From contig NZ_FRAF01000006.1 of NCBI RefSeq assembly GCF_900142255.1, forward strand, positions 62,001-126,000: DNA of 64,000 nt. The letters are read 5' to 3'. The notes below the pieces were generated by a model that searched no databases, was not told the origin of the DNA, and was given only the letters and a program-made list of their open reading frames with translations. A program made the position numbers and the translations under genes. The stretch comes from Alicyclobacillus tolerans (GTDB taxonomy: Bacteria; Bacillota; Bacilli; Alicyclobacillales; Alicyclobacillaceae). This document shows positions 33,204 to 42,156 of this stretch, in pieces. The stretch's first letter is position 1. Every line of letters begins with the position of its first letter.

Positions 33204-34580
33204 TCAATTTTGACTTCCATTTTCTTCAAAAAAAGATTGAGAAACTGCTCGTGCAGCAGATTCACCACTTCGGACGGCACCCTCAAGGCAAGCTGGCCAA
33301 CCTGTGTCTGTCCAATCACCGGCGAGCCATAAACCTTTCACAGGTGTCTGACTTGAGCGACGAAACGCTCCTGTTCCAACAGACTGCAAAAAGGTTGCCT
33401 GGGGCTGCCAAACAACTTTTGCCGAGATTAAAGTGGCGTCTCTTGCCTCAGGCACTGCTGAACAAAGCTCATGTATGACCATTTCTATTAAATTGTCAGC
33501 AGTTACTTGTCGTAAATGGTCAGCTGCACTAATGGATACTCCAATGAGTTTTCCATCTTCTTCTGCTATTCCTAACAACCGTCCTCGATTAAATAGAAAT
33601 TGGCAGACGCCTTCAGCAAAAGCTATCACATCTCCCTTGATAATGGGACGATTAAAATGTAAATAAACGTTAACGATTGGACTCCAGGATAGATGGTGAA
33701 GTTCATGAAAATATGAAATTGAACGTATATTTTCTGGTAATACACGCAACAATGCGTCAGGTGGTAGAGCAGCAATGATATCATCAGCCTGTTGATAGCT
33801 GCCATCCTTAAATTGGACACCCTCAACTATGTCATTCCGTACAATGAGTGATTGAACCGGGCAGTTTAAACGAATAGTCACATCTCGTTTACGTAAAGCA
33901 CAGACTGCCTGTCTGCCAATATCGCCAAGTGGTACCTGAAAAAAACCGAGCCTTGCAGCCTTCCATCCATTAATAATGCCAGTTTGAAAAGCGCGTATCG
34001 CCTGCCGAGCACTCGCATGCTCCGCTCTAGTATTGAGAACCGACACACCAACCAGATCCCATAGCCGATGGATGGACCGTTCACTTTGACCGTGCATCCG
34101 TAACCATTCAAAAAATGAAATGTCTTCCATTTCGTTCGGATTTTCTTCTAGAGCACGTATCATATTGATCATTTGCAAACGTTCACGAAAGGAAAGATGG
34201 CGATAGTTGGTGAGGGTAGGCAGCAAATGAAAAATACCAGGCAATGAAAGACTAGAAATGGTAGACCAGCGTCCCTGACAGTAAACAGGTACGCGCAACA
34301 AGGGTTGGAATCGAACGGCTTCTGGCATACCCATGGCCGCAAGGAATTCTAAGAAACGGTTACAACAACCTAGCAAGATGTGCTGTCCATTGTCAAGATG
34401 ATGCAGACCATTTGAATCAATGAATGAAAACGCCCGCCCACCTGCGTAAGGCCTGCTGTCTACCAATGTAATGGAGACATCTTGGTCTACAGTTTCGCTG
34501 AGTTGCCAAGCAGCTGCCAACCCAGAAAAGCCTGCTCCAATAATGAGGATATGGCGGTTTATACCATTTTGGGTCGCCAT
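33204..34580 (-). CDS. hpnE: Hydroxysqualene dehydroxylase (HpnE)
   Basis: 458 residues from an ATG with AGGAGA six bases upstream; it overlaps the hpnD stop by 22 bases. The N-terminal FAD-binding motif is ILIIGAGFSGLAAAW and the C-terminal FAD block is GLWLAGDWTDTGWPACLEGA. The pattern is that of squalene-associated FAD-dependent desaturases. HpnE reduces hydroxysqualene to squalene, the last step of the HpnC/D/E route from farnesyl diphosphate. It is the last gene of the hopanoid run; no clear terminator follows. Confidence 0.92.
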   Translation of the reverse strand: MATQNGINRHILIIGAGFSGLAAAWQLSETVDQDVSITLVDSRPYAGGRAFSFIDSNGLHHLDNGQHILLGCCNRFLEFLAAMGMPEAVRFQPLLRVPVYCQGRWSTISSLSLPGIFHLLPTLTNYRHLSFRERLQMINMIRALEENPNEMEDISFFEWLRMHGQSERSIHRLWDLVGVSVLNTRAEHASARQAIRAFQTGIINGWKAARLGFFQVPLGDIGRQAVCALRKRDVTIRLNCPVQSLIVRNDIVEGVQFKDGSYQQADDIIAALPPDALLRVLPENIRSISYFHELHHLSWSPIVNVYLHFNRPIIKGDVIAFAEGVCQFLFNRGRLLGIAEEDGKLIGVSISAADHLRQVTADNLIEMVIHELCSAVPEARDATLISAKVVWQPQATFLQSVGTGAFRRSSQTPVKGLWLAGDWTDTGWPACLEGAVRSGESAARAVSQSFFEENGSQN

Positions 34581-35416
34581 AACGTTTCTCCTACCAACCA
34601 TAATTTACGTGGCGTTGAAATGCGAATTCTACGCGCTAACACATTATAGCCATCTTCCTCAATTCGTTTCAGCAAATTAAAATAGACCATATACAAAACA
34701 CGCATACAACGCAGAGAATCAGGTTCAACCATAGAGAAAAGAGGACGTACACGATGATAAAATTGGTATGCTCGCGAAACCTGAAAAGACATCAATTCAA
34801 TAAACGCTGGTGTATGACGCAATGCTTTAAGATCTCCCATCGAGTACCCAAACCGTTCAAAGTCTTCCTGGGGAAGATAGATACGACCACGTTCCACATC
34901 TTCTTTCAGATCGCGTAGGATATTGGTAAGTTGCAATGCAATACCCATATCAACAGCCATTTCTGAAGCGTCTCCTTCACGAATTCCAAAAATTCCGATG
35001 CACATCTCGCCAATCGTTCCAGCCACTCGTTTGAGATATTCTTTTAATTCATCAAACGTTCTATATATTTGTGGTTGAATGTCCATTCGCATGCCTTCCA
35101 GCAATCCATAAAAAGGTGCGATAGGTAATTGAAATCGACGAATTGAATCTCCAAGCGCATAGACGATAGCATCTGTTTGCTGTTCATAATCGTCTGCAAG
35201 CGCGCGTTCCAATACCTCTTGAATACGATTTAACTGGCTCATCGCTTCTTCACCGCTAAATTCATCAACGGCATCGTCACACAATCGGCTCCAAGCATAA
35301 ACAGCGTACATGGAACGACGTTTGACAACCGGTAGCAATTGAAGACCATAGTAAAAACTGGTGCCTGACTGGCGAGCAATGCTTTTGCATACAGAATAGG
35401 CTTCATCCAGCGTCAA
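34559..35416 (-). CDS. hpnD: Presqualene diphosphate synthase (HpnD)
   Basis: 285 residues from a TTG with GGAGGTG seven bases upstream. Both aspartate-rich prenyl-diphosphate sites are present: DDAVDE near residue 48 and NILRDLKEDVERGRIYLP near 165. It condenses two farnesyl diphosphates to presqualene diphosphate. The start overlaps the hpnC stop by four bases, and the end overlaps hpnE, so the three squalene genes are translationally linked. Confidence 0.93.
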   Translation of the reverse strand: MTLDEAYSVCKSIARQSGTSFYYGLQLLPVVKRRSMYAVYAWSRLCDDAVDEFSGEEAMSQLNRIQEVLERALADDYEQQTDAIVYALGDSIRRFQLPIAPFYGLLEGMRMDIQPQIYRTFDELKEYLKRVAGTIGEMCIGIFGIREGDASEMAVDMGIALQLTNILRDLKEDVERGRIYLPQEDFERFGYSMGDLKALRHTPAFIELMSFQVSRAYQFYHRVRPLFSMVEPDSLRCMRVLYMVYFNLLKRIEEDGYNVLARRIRISTPRKLWLVGETLWRPKMV

Positions 35417-36285
35417 TGGGATTCACCTCCAATGTGCCGAGGACTAATGAACAGTTTCACAATAAGCATCGCCTTCGCCAGCGCACTGACAGTAGGTCTG
35501 GGAAAAGGGTTGCCACCTCTGCGACGCAAAGCTTCCAAGATGGCCTGTCCCCCGAGCCGATAAAGACGCAATTGCTTTCCAAGTCGAGTCGGAACCATAT
35601 GTTCAAGTGGCTGCCCAGAACGAAAAAACTGTTCGGTTCTCTGTATTTCAAAATCCATCAAGCAAGAAATTTGACGATTAAAACGCCCCGCTTGTAAATC
35701 AGTCAGGTCAACGTCAAACTGCCGCAAATCTTCAAGCGGAATATACAGTCTGCCACGTGGAATATCAACACTGAGATCCTGAAGAAAATTAGCCAATTGA
35801 AGAGCTGTACAAATATCATCAGAAAGCTTCTGACGTCTGTCATCTCGATAACCAAAAAGTTGCAATACCAGACGTCCTACAGGATTAGCCGAACAAGCAC
35901 AGTAAGCGGCCAGATCCGAAAAAGTTTCATAGCTGGAGATACTTTGATCCATGCGATTGGCTTCAATCAACGCCAGAAAATCACGCTTTTCAAGATGATA
36001 GGTTTGAATGCTTATCTGCAAAGCGCGAAAAATTGGATGGGTTGGCCTTCCATTGTAGCAAAGATCGAGCTGTTGCTCCCATTGATCCAGCGCCTCCAGC
36101 CTATTCCCCGTCCATTCATCACCGAGATCGTCCACACCTCTACAGTAAGCATAGAGAGCACAGAAATGGGGTCGCAAATCTTTAGGAATGAACCAGGAAA
36201 TGACTGAAAAATTTTCGTAATGTTGTGCAGTCACATCTGCGCAATAAGCAAATTCCTTTTCCAATCCTGCTGTCAACGCCTGCAT
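35413..36285 (-). CDS. hpnC: Hydroxysqualene synthase (HpnC)
   Basis: 290 residues; the ATG at 36285 is preceded by AGGAG at nine bases, while the GTG three codons upstream is too close to it. The two prenyltransferase motifs are DDLGDE near residue 55 and NFLQDLSVDIPRGRLYIP near 170. HpnC converts presqualene diphosphate to hydroxysqualene. It follows shc by 12 bases and overlaps hpnD. Confidence 0.92.
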   Translation of the reverse strand: MQALTAGLEKEFAYCADVTAQHYENFSVISWFIPKDLRPHFCALYAYCRGVDDLGDEWTGNRLEALDQWEQQLDLCYNGRPTHPIFRALQISIQTYHLEKRDFLALIEANRMDQSISSYETFSDLAAYCACSANPVGRLVLQLFGYRDDRRQKLSDDICTALQLANFLQDLSVDIPRGRLYIPLEDLRQFDVDLTDLQAGRFNRQISCLMDFEIQRTEQFFRSGQPLEHMVPTRLGKQLRLYRLGGQAILEALRRRGGNPFPRPTVSALAKAMLIVKLFISPRHIGGESH

Positions 36286-36297
36286 GGTGCACAACTC

Positions 36298-38193
36298 CTA
36301 ACGCTTTTCTAACGCCTGCTTGTAACGGCCAAGTGCAATGAGCGGAAAAACATGCGCATACAGCCGGTAACCAATGAAGAAATCTTGTGGGAAACCGGTA
36401 CCTGTGTATAATGTCTCATCCCATCCGCCATCTGATCTCTGTGTATTTCGAAGATAAGCTACAGCCCGCGTTGCTGCTGGAGTATTAGCCCGCCCTCCTG
36501 CCACAAGCCCGATGAGCGCCCAAGCTGTCTGTGATGGCGTACTTTCGCCGCGTCCAATCCAGGCCGGATCTGCATAAGAGAGACAGGACTCTCCCCAACC
36601 GCCATCTTCATTCTGATGCCCTGTCAACCAATCCAGTGCCCTTTGTACCCATGGTTCTTTCATATTCACTCCAACAGACGCTAACGCGGGCAATACAGCG
36701 CCTGTACCATAGATGTAATTGACACCCCAACGCCCAAACCAGGAACCATCTGTCTGTTGCGTCCGTTTTAAATAGTCTACGCCTCGTCGAACGACATGCC
36801 AAGCTTCATCGTAACCGAACATGCCGTAGCACTCCAGGACATGCGCAGTCACATCTTCTGAAGGCGGATCGGTTACAGCGCCAAAATCGCAAAACGGTAT
36901 ACGACAAGGCAAACTCGTTATATTATCAGCGTCAAACGCTGCCCAACCGCCATTTTTGCTTTGCATAGCAGTCATCCACTGAAAACCGGCCGTGAGGGAC
37001 TTTTTGCGGCGTTCCTCATCCGGCAGACGAAGCTTACTCAGCGCCATCAAAATAACAGCCGTATCGTCCAAATCGGGATAGCAATCATTCATAAACTCGA
37101 AGGCCCAACCGCCTCCCTGCGCTTTGGGGCGTCGTATTTTCCAATCCCCATGCACGAAAATTTGTTGCTGAAGCAGCCAATTTCCAGTATTTAGCAGAGA
37201 TGGATGATTGCTAGGTAGTCCAGCAGATGTCAGCGCCAGTACGGACAATCCTGTATCCCAGGTTGGGGAAATACAGGCATGAAACCACCAGCGACCATCA
37301 TCCGTTTCCACCCCAAAAGTCTCCAAAGCCTCCCAACCTTTGCGAAACGCTTCACTTTTCTCCATACCAACAACTTTTAAAGCCAGTAAAGAATAAAACC
37401 ATGCTGGTTGAATTCCCGCCCAGTTTCCATCCCGTTCTTGATGACGGAGAATCCAGTCGATGGCTTTTTGTTCAGCCGACTTTCGACCTATATGAAAAGG
37501 AAACCTTTGATAAAGGTGCAATAACTCATCGATTCCACGAAAAAATCTTTCCCATCCGTCCTCCCCTCTCAATGGAGGTGATGGTTGTTCCCTGACAAAC
37601 AATTCATCAATAGAAAGCCCGTTCTCCAATGGAAAGACAGGGCGTCGTGACATGACAATCGAAAGCGGGACCATTGTAGAACGAGCCCAACTGGCAAAAT
37701 CGTATATATTTAATGGTGCCCAACGCGGAAGAAACATCATTTCTACGGGCACAACAGGAATGGATTTCCAAGGATACAACCCAAGCAAAGCTAACCACAT
37801 ACGTGTAAAAACTCTTGTACACTCTACGCCACCGTGATTTTGAATAAAATTACGTGCCTTGGCAAGGGGTTCATGTTGCTCCTGCATACCCAACATTTTT
37901 AAAGCGAGATAAGCTTCCACTGTACAATTCAAATCCCCTGGTCCACCAGGAAATAACGTCCAAGCCCCTTCCTCTGTCTGACCAGCCAGGATATGACGAA
38001 CCAGTTTTTGTTCCCGATCGCGATTGCACCGTCCCATACAGTGTAATAAAAATACATATTCAGCTTCCATCGTCACGTTGGTTTCAAGCCACGCCATCCA
38101 GTATCCTTCTGCATGTTGCAGATGGAGTAAATAACGACTGGCGGCCTGTATCACTTCTTCGGCAAGCAGCGAATCTGACAGTTGAACGCTCAA
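36298..38193 (-). CDS. shc: Squalene-hopene cyclase
   Basis: 631 residues from a TTG with AAAGGATGA upstream. The catalytic DLDD lies at 374-377, the same positions as the protonating DxDD of the well-studied Alicyclobacillus acidocaldarius enzyme (from memory also 631 residues). Several QW repeats are visible, for example QRDGNW-like QERDGNWAG, QSKNGGWAAF, QTDGSWFGRWG, QNEDGGWGES and QRSDGGWDE. The enzyme is membrane-associated and cyclises squalene to hopene (diploptene) and hopanol. It overlaps hpnA by four bases and heads the squalene genes. Confidence 0.96.
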   Translation of the reverse strand: MSVQLSDSLLAEEVIQAASRYLLHLQHAEGYWMAWLETNVTMEAEYVFLLHCMGRCNRDREQKLVRHILAGQTEEGAWTLFPGGPGDLNCTVEAYLALKMLGMQEQHEPLAKARNFIQNHGGVECTRVFTRMWLALLGLYPWKSIPVVPVEMMFLPRWAPLNIYDFASWARSTMVPLSIVMSRRPVFPLENGLSIDELFVREQPSPPLRGEDGWERFFRGIDELLHLYQRFPFHIGRKSAEQKAIDWILRHQERDGNWAGIQPAWFYSLLALKVVGMEKSEAFRKGWEALETFGVETDDGRWWFHACISPTWDTGLSVLALTSAGLPSNHPSLLNTGNWLLQQQIFVHGDWKIRRPKAQGGGWAFEFMNDCYPDLDDTAVILMALSKLRLPDEERRKKSLTAGFQWMTAMQSKNGGWAAFDADNITSLPCRIPFCDFGAVTDPPSEDVTAHVLECYGMFGYDEAWHVVRRGVDYLKRTQQTDGSWFGRWGVNYIYGTGAVLPALASVGVNMKEPWVQRALDWLTGHQNEDGGWGESCLSYADPAWIGRGESTPSQTAWALIGLVAGGRANTPAATRAVAYLRNTQRSDGGWDETLYTGTGFPQDFFIGYRLYAHVFPLIALGRYKQALEKR

Positions 38194-39203
38194 AGGTTCA
38201 TCATCCTTTCCGGAATATCCTGTAATACTTCGCTACGGAACCATTCCACTGCATTTTTCAGTGCTATATCAATCGATGTCTGCGGCAACCCCAATTCTCG
38301 AACAGCTTTTTGCGCTGTAAAATACATTGGACGTCTGGCGAGTTGTACGCCAGCAAGCGGCACACGCGGCGTGTGTCCCGACAAAGCTGATAGGACAAAC
38401 TCATCCATGACTGCCGCCGTCCATGCCACCCACAACGGAATGCGCAAGCGCGGAGCAGCGCAACCAGCAATTCGAGCGATACGCCCAACGAGATCGCCAA
38501 ATGTTAGATTTTCATTGCCCAGTATGTAACGTTCTCCCGTCTTACCTCGTTTCCAGGCTAAGAGATGCCCTTCTGCAACATCCTCCACAGCCACCAGATT
38601 CAGACCTGTTTCCACATAAGCTGGCATTTTCCCAGTCATGGTATCAAGGACGATGCGGCCCGTCGGAGTCGGCTTGATATCCCCCGGACCGACAGGAGTG
38701 GAAGGATTGACAATGACTATATCCATTCCTTCTCTGCAAGCATCGAGCACTAATTCCTCAGCTAATATTTTAGAACGCTTGTAATCGCTCTTTACTTCCC
38801 GGGGATTCGCAAACAACGTTTCGTCGGCCGCTCTGCCATCTTCCATAAGTCCCACTGTAGCTGTGCTGCTTGTATAAACGATGCGTTCAATCTTCGTTTT
38901 ACGTGTTGCTTCAAGCAGACGACGCGTTGCTTCCACATTCACAGCCATCATTTTGTCACGATCGCGTCGATATAATGAATAGTGGGCTGCCACATGAAAA
39001 AGAACATCGCAAGTTCTCATTGCTTCACTAAAGCTATCAACATCTGTCAAATCTCCATAAACCTTATCCATTCCGAGTCTCTCCAGACGTTGGGTGGATG
39101 TGCCGGGGCGAACCAAAGCGCGCACTTCATGACCATCTCGAAGCAGAAGGCGGGCAACATGATAACCTATGAATCCTGATGCGCCAGTTACGAAAGCCCG
39201 CAT
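38190..39203 (-). CDS. hpnA: Hopanoid-associated sugar epimerase/dehydratase-like protein (HpnA)
   Basis: 337 residues from an ATG with GGGAGG eight bases upstream. It is an extended short-chain dehydrogenase: nucleotide motif VTGASGFIGYHV (residues 5-16), STATVGLM and catalytic YKRSK. HpnA is a constant member of hopanoid clusters; its reaction is not firmly established, a role in side-chain modification is assumed. The start overlaps the hpnG stop by 16 bases, and it ends inside the shc start. Confidence 0.9.
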   Translation of the reverse strand: MRAFVTGASGFIGYHVARLLLRDGHEVRALVRPGTSTQRLERLGMDKVYGDLTDVDSFSEAMRTCDVLFHVAAHYSLYRRDRDKMMAVNVEATRRLLEATRKTKIERIVYTSSTATVGLMEDGRAADETLFANPREVKSDYKRSKILAEELVLDACREGMDIVIVNPSTPVGPGDIKPTPTGRIVLDTMTGKMPAYVETGLNLVAVEDVAEGHLLAWKRGKTGERYILGNENLTFGDLVGRIARIAGCAAPRLRIPLWVAWTAAVMDEFVLSALSGHTPRVPLAGVQLARRPMYFTAQKAVRELGLPQTSIDIALKNAVEWFRSEVLQDIPERMMNL

Positions 39204-39781
39204 ATCCATTGCCTCCCAACATTGGCGAGATTTTTTTGTGCCATCCAAACACGCAAAGGCAACTTAACAGCGTGTCGCCAAGAAAAAGGCTGGCGCCAGT
39301 CGGGCAAATAATCTTCCGCAGTATCAAGCACTGAACGGATAGCCAAAAAAGGTACACCGACATCAGAAGCGGCTAGCGCCCAACTGTAACTTTCTTGATC
39401 CACCCAATGTGCTGTATATGCTTCCTGTAAACTGCGTTTGCTGATGGGAGTCGCTGCAACTCGTCGTACAGAAAGCATGCGTCCACTGGTTTCATAGGAT
39501 TTATGGAGACCTGCCTTCAACAACACACTTCCTTCATCAGATACAAATTCTAAAGGAATTGCGATATCTCCCGGTCTATACTCTCCATCCAGCGCCCCAC
39601 AGACACCAACCCCAACAATCCAATCCGGCTGATGATGAGTCATCAATGACTTTATTTGATAAAGGGCGGCTTTAGGGCCGATTCCTGTCACAGCAAACTG
39701 CACCTGCAAATGTTTGGGCCACTCCATACGACGAAACGGGGCAATTTCAAACGGCATGGCGGCCAAAAGCAAAACACGCAT
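39188..39781 (-). CDS. hpnG: Hopanoid-associated nucleosidase/phosphorylase (HpnG)
   Basis: 197 residues from an ATG with AGGGG five bases upstream; a longer frame to 39868 has no such site. It has the nucleoside phosphorylase-like fold: VTGIGPKAALYQI, VGVGVCGAL and a late acidic loop RSVLDTAEDYLP. HpnG removes adenine from adenosylhopane to give ribosylhopane, the precursor of bacteriohopanetetrol. The protein is slightly shorter than many homologues (200-270). It sits between hpnH and hpnA. Confidence 0.88.
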   Translation of the reverse strand: MRVLLLAAMPFEIAPFRRMEWPKHLQVQFAVTGIGPKAALYQIKSLMTHHQPDWIVGVGVCGALDGEYRPGDIAIPLEFVSDEGSVLLKAGLHKSYETSGRMLSVRRVAATPISKRSLQEAYTAHWVDQESYSWALAASDVGVPFLAIRSVLDTAEDYLPDWRQPFSWRHAVKLPLRVWMAQKNLANVGRQWICGLS

Positions 39782-39834
39782 CTTTTCCCCTGCTCTCTTG
39801 CCATAATGATGATTCACTTTGCCAAGAAAGCACG

Positions 39835-40842
39835 TTAAGAGGCAAACATCCAACGCATCATGCGCCACATGTCGACAGGTGACATTTTTTCGACGGCAGA
39901 CGCTTCATAGCCACTATGCATCATGCAACTCGCACAACGCGGATTTTTTCCATATCCATAATCATCCCAATTTGTTTTTTGCATAAGTTCTTCAAACGTA
40001 TCGTAGTGTCCGTCCGTCAGTAGGTAGCAAGGCCCTTTCCAGCCTTTAGGATTGCGGTTGGGCATACTCCATGGTGTACAACGCAAATCACGTTTTCCCT
40101 GAAGAAAATCAAGAAACATGGGTGTATTGTAATAACGCACTTTAGGACCCGCCAGACGAACAATCTCACTAACCATGGCTATTACTTCTCGGCGGTGCAA
40201 AAAGATTTCCGAATTTGCCCCATTGACTTCTTCATAAGTAAATGCGGGAGAGAGCAGACAATTATCCACACCCATTTCCGTAAGCTGTTGGAGTAAAGTG
40301 GCAATTTCCTGAGGATTGACTCCCTTGTAAAGCGTGGTATTTGTAGTCACCCGAAATCCTCGACGTTTGGATTCCTCTATACCTTTCATAACAATGTCAA
40401 AAACACCTTTGCGCTCCACCATGCGATCGTGATGCTCGCGTGGTCCGTCTAAATGAAAAACGAAGGTGAATCTTGGATGAGGTTCGATTTTGTCCAGAAT
40501 TCGATGCAGTAAAATGCCGTTGGTGCAAAGCATTGTCAATTTACCACGCGCCAGCATTCCTTTTACAATATCTACAATTTCAGGATGTACCAAAGGTTCC
40601 CCACCAGCAATTGAAACTCCAGGCGCACCACATTCGTCAATCGCATCAAAACAGTCCTGAGCTGTGAGTCTCATCTTTAGAATCTCTTCGCTTTGGCGAA
40701 TTTTTCCACACCCTGTACAAGTAAGATTGCACAACTCAGTAGGTTCAAGCATGAGGACCATTGGATAGCGTTTGCGCCCACGCAGTTTCTGGCGCATGAC
40801 ATACTTAGCCATATCTATAGTCAGGCTGAGCGGCTGACCCAT
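39835..40842 (-). CDS. hpnH: Adenosylhopane synthase, radical SAM (HpnH)
   Basis: 335 residues from an ATG with GGAGGGA upstream. The radical-SAM cluster motif is Cys38, Cys42, Cys45 (ELCNLTCTGCG), followed by SIAGGEPLVHPEI. The C-terminal SPASM-like cysteine region is NPRCASCMMHSGYE. HpnH adds the 5'-deoxyadenosyl radical to diploptene, starting the extended C35 hopanoid side chain. Its presence shows that this organism makes more than diploptene. It lies 53 bases before hpnG. Confidence 0.95.
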   Translation of the reverse strand: MGQPLSLTIDMAKYVMRQKLRGRKRYPMVLMLEPTELCNLTCTGCGKIRQSEEILKMRLTAQDCFDAIDECGAPGVSIAGGEPLVHPEIVDIVKGMLARGKLTMLCTNGILLHRILDKIEPHPRFTFVFHLDGPREHHDRMVERKGVFDIVMKGIEESKRRGFRVTTNTTLYKGVNPQEIATLLQQLTEMGVDNCLLSPAFTYEEVNGANSEIFLHRREVIAMVSEIVRLAGPKVRYYNTPMFLDFLQGKRDLRCTPWSMPNRNPKGWKGPCYLLTDGHYDTFEELMQKTNWDDYGYGKNPRCASCMMHSGYEASAVEKMSPVDMWRMMRWMFAS

Positions 40843-40956
40843 TCTCCATCCCTCCGTAAATCGTTTGTAGGCGAATTGTCGAAAGAGAAAGCGGCAGTAG
40901 GTCTACAACCGAAATGTATGTAGATGCACTCCAAGTATCACCATTTATTGAAAGAT

Positions 40957-42045
40957 TTATGGTTGTCCACGTCTCCCCAGTCGCCTCACCCATTTGTCCA
41001 GTCCACGTATGGATAACCACTCTCGAACGCGCCCTCCTATCACGATGGGCCGTTGGCGCAATGCATGCCAATTTTTACTGCCTGTCATGACAAGAAGAGC
41101 ATGCAAAGTCCAATGCAATTCCTCTATATAAGCATCAAGCGCTTTCTCACCCTCAGGTTGACTGAGAAGTCGCAAAAAAGGCCCAGCAATACCTACTGCT
41201 GAAGCTCCTAAAGAAATGGATTTGGCGATATCATGACCGTTTCTAATTCCTCCTGAAGCCACAACATCAATTTTGCCGCCAACTGCGCCAAGAACTTCAC
41301 ACAACGTAACAGGTGTAGGTAATCCCCATTGTTGCCACTGATCACTCAATAAATGATTCCTGCGCCATGCCTCTACAGCGATAAAATTGGTTCCTCCGCG
41401 CCCACCTACATCAATAGCTGAAACTCCCGCAGCAACAAAACGCTCCGCTTGCTCGGAAGCTATACCTTGCCCCACCTCTTTAGCAATGACCGGGACACCC
41501 ACACTCTGCACCGTTTGATGAAGACGCACTAACGCACCGTGAAAATTGCGATCTCCCTCTGGCATAAATAATTCTTGCGCTACATTCCAATGTACCTGAA
41601 GCAATTGTGCGCCAATCAGTTGAACAGCCCGTTTGGCAACATCTGGGTCAGTGTTCATACCTACATTGGCAATAACGACCCCATCCGGATTCTCTTCACG
41701 GACAACGGTGTAAGTACGCGCCCACCTATCGTTACTCAGACCTGCCGTTTCTGACCCTACAGCCATAGCCAGCCCGTGACGACGCGCAGCAGCCGCTAAT
41801 TTTTTATTAATTTCATAAGCTTCTTCGGTACCGCCTGTCATAGCGTTAATCAGAATGGGTGAAGGTAGGCGAATGCCACAGAGATGCGTTTCCAATGCTA
41901 CATCTTCCCAAGCCAATTCAGGGGCGCAATTGGATAACAGGGATATATCTTCAAACCACGAACTACCTCCTGTGTCTCCCAATTGTTTGACTGCCTCAAG
42001 ATGTTCTGCTTTACGTCTGCTACGAATATCCGAATGGACAAGCAA
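40957..42045 (-). CDS. fni: Type 2 isopentenyl-diphosphate delta-isomerase
   Basis: 362 residues from a TTG with GGAGGTG eight bases upstream. The FMN-dependent IDI-2 pattern is clear: INAMTGGTEEAYEINKKLA, MAVGSETAGL, QLLQVHWNVAQELFMPEGDR, and the FMN phosphate site VVASGGIRNGHDIAKSISLGA. It interconverts isopentenyl and dimethylallyl diphosphate, supplying farnesyl diphosphate for squalene. Its place in the hopanoid run ties precursor supply to hopanoid synthesis. Confidence 0.93.
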   Translation of the reverse strand: MLVHSDIRSRRKAEHLEAVKQLGDTGGSSWFEDISLLSNCAPELAWEDVALETHLCGIRLPSPILINAMTGGTEEAYEINKKLAAAARRHGLAMAVGSETAGLSNDRWARTYTVVREENPDGVVIANVGMNTDPDVAKRAVQLIGAQLLQVHWNVAQELFMPEGDRNFHGALVRLHQTVQSVGVPVIAKEVGQGIASEQAERFVAAGVSAIDVGGRGGTNFIAVEAWRRNHLLSDQWQQWGLPTPVTLCEVLGAVGGKIDVVASGGIRNGHDIAKSISLGASAVGIAGPFLRLLSQPEGEKALDAYIEELHWTLHALLVMTGSKNWHALRQRPIVIGGRVREWLSIRGLDKWVRRLGRRGQP

Positions 42046-42156
42046 ATGCTATTCACCTCCTCGCAGTAGCAAGCAGAGTGCAGTCAACAGTCTGCGATCA
42101 GCACTACAACTCGCAACGTTGTTTGGCAAATTGTCATGAATTGTCCAAGATTGATT

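Noticed and set aside
40843-40956. Possible hidden gene between fni and hpnH
   Set aside because: The gap of 114 bases has no frame with a ribosome site; overlapping frames there run into the real genes.
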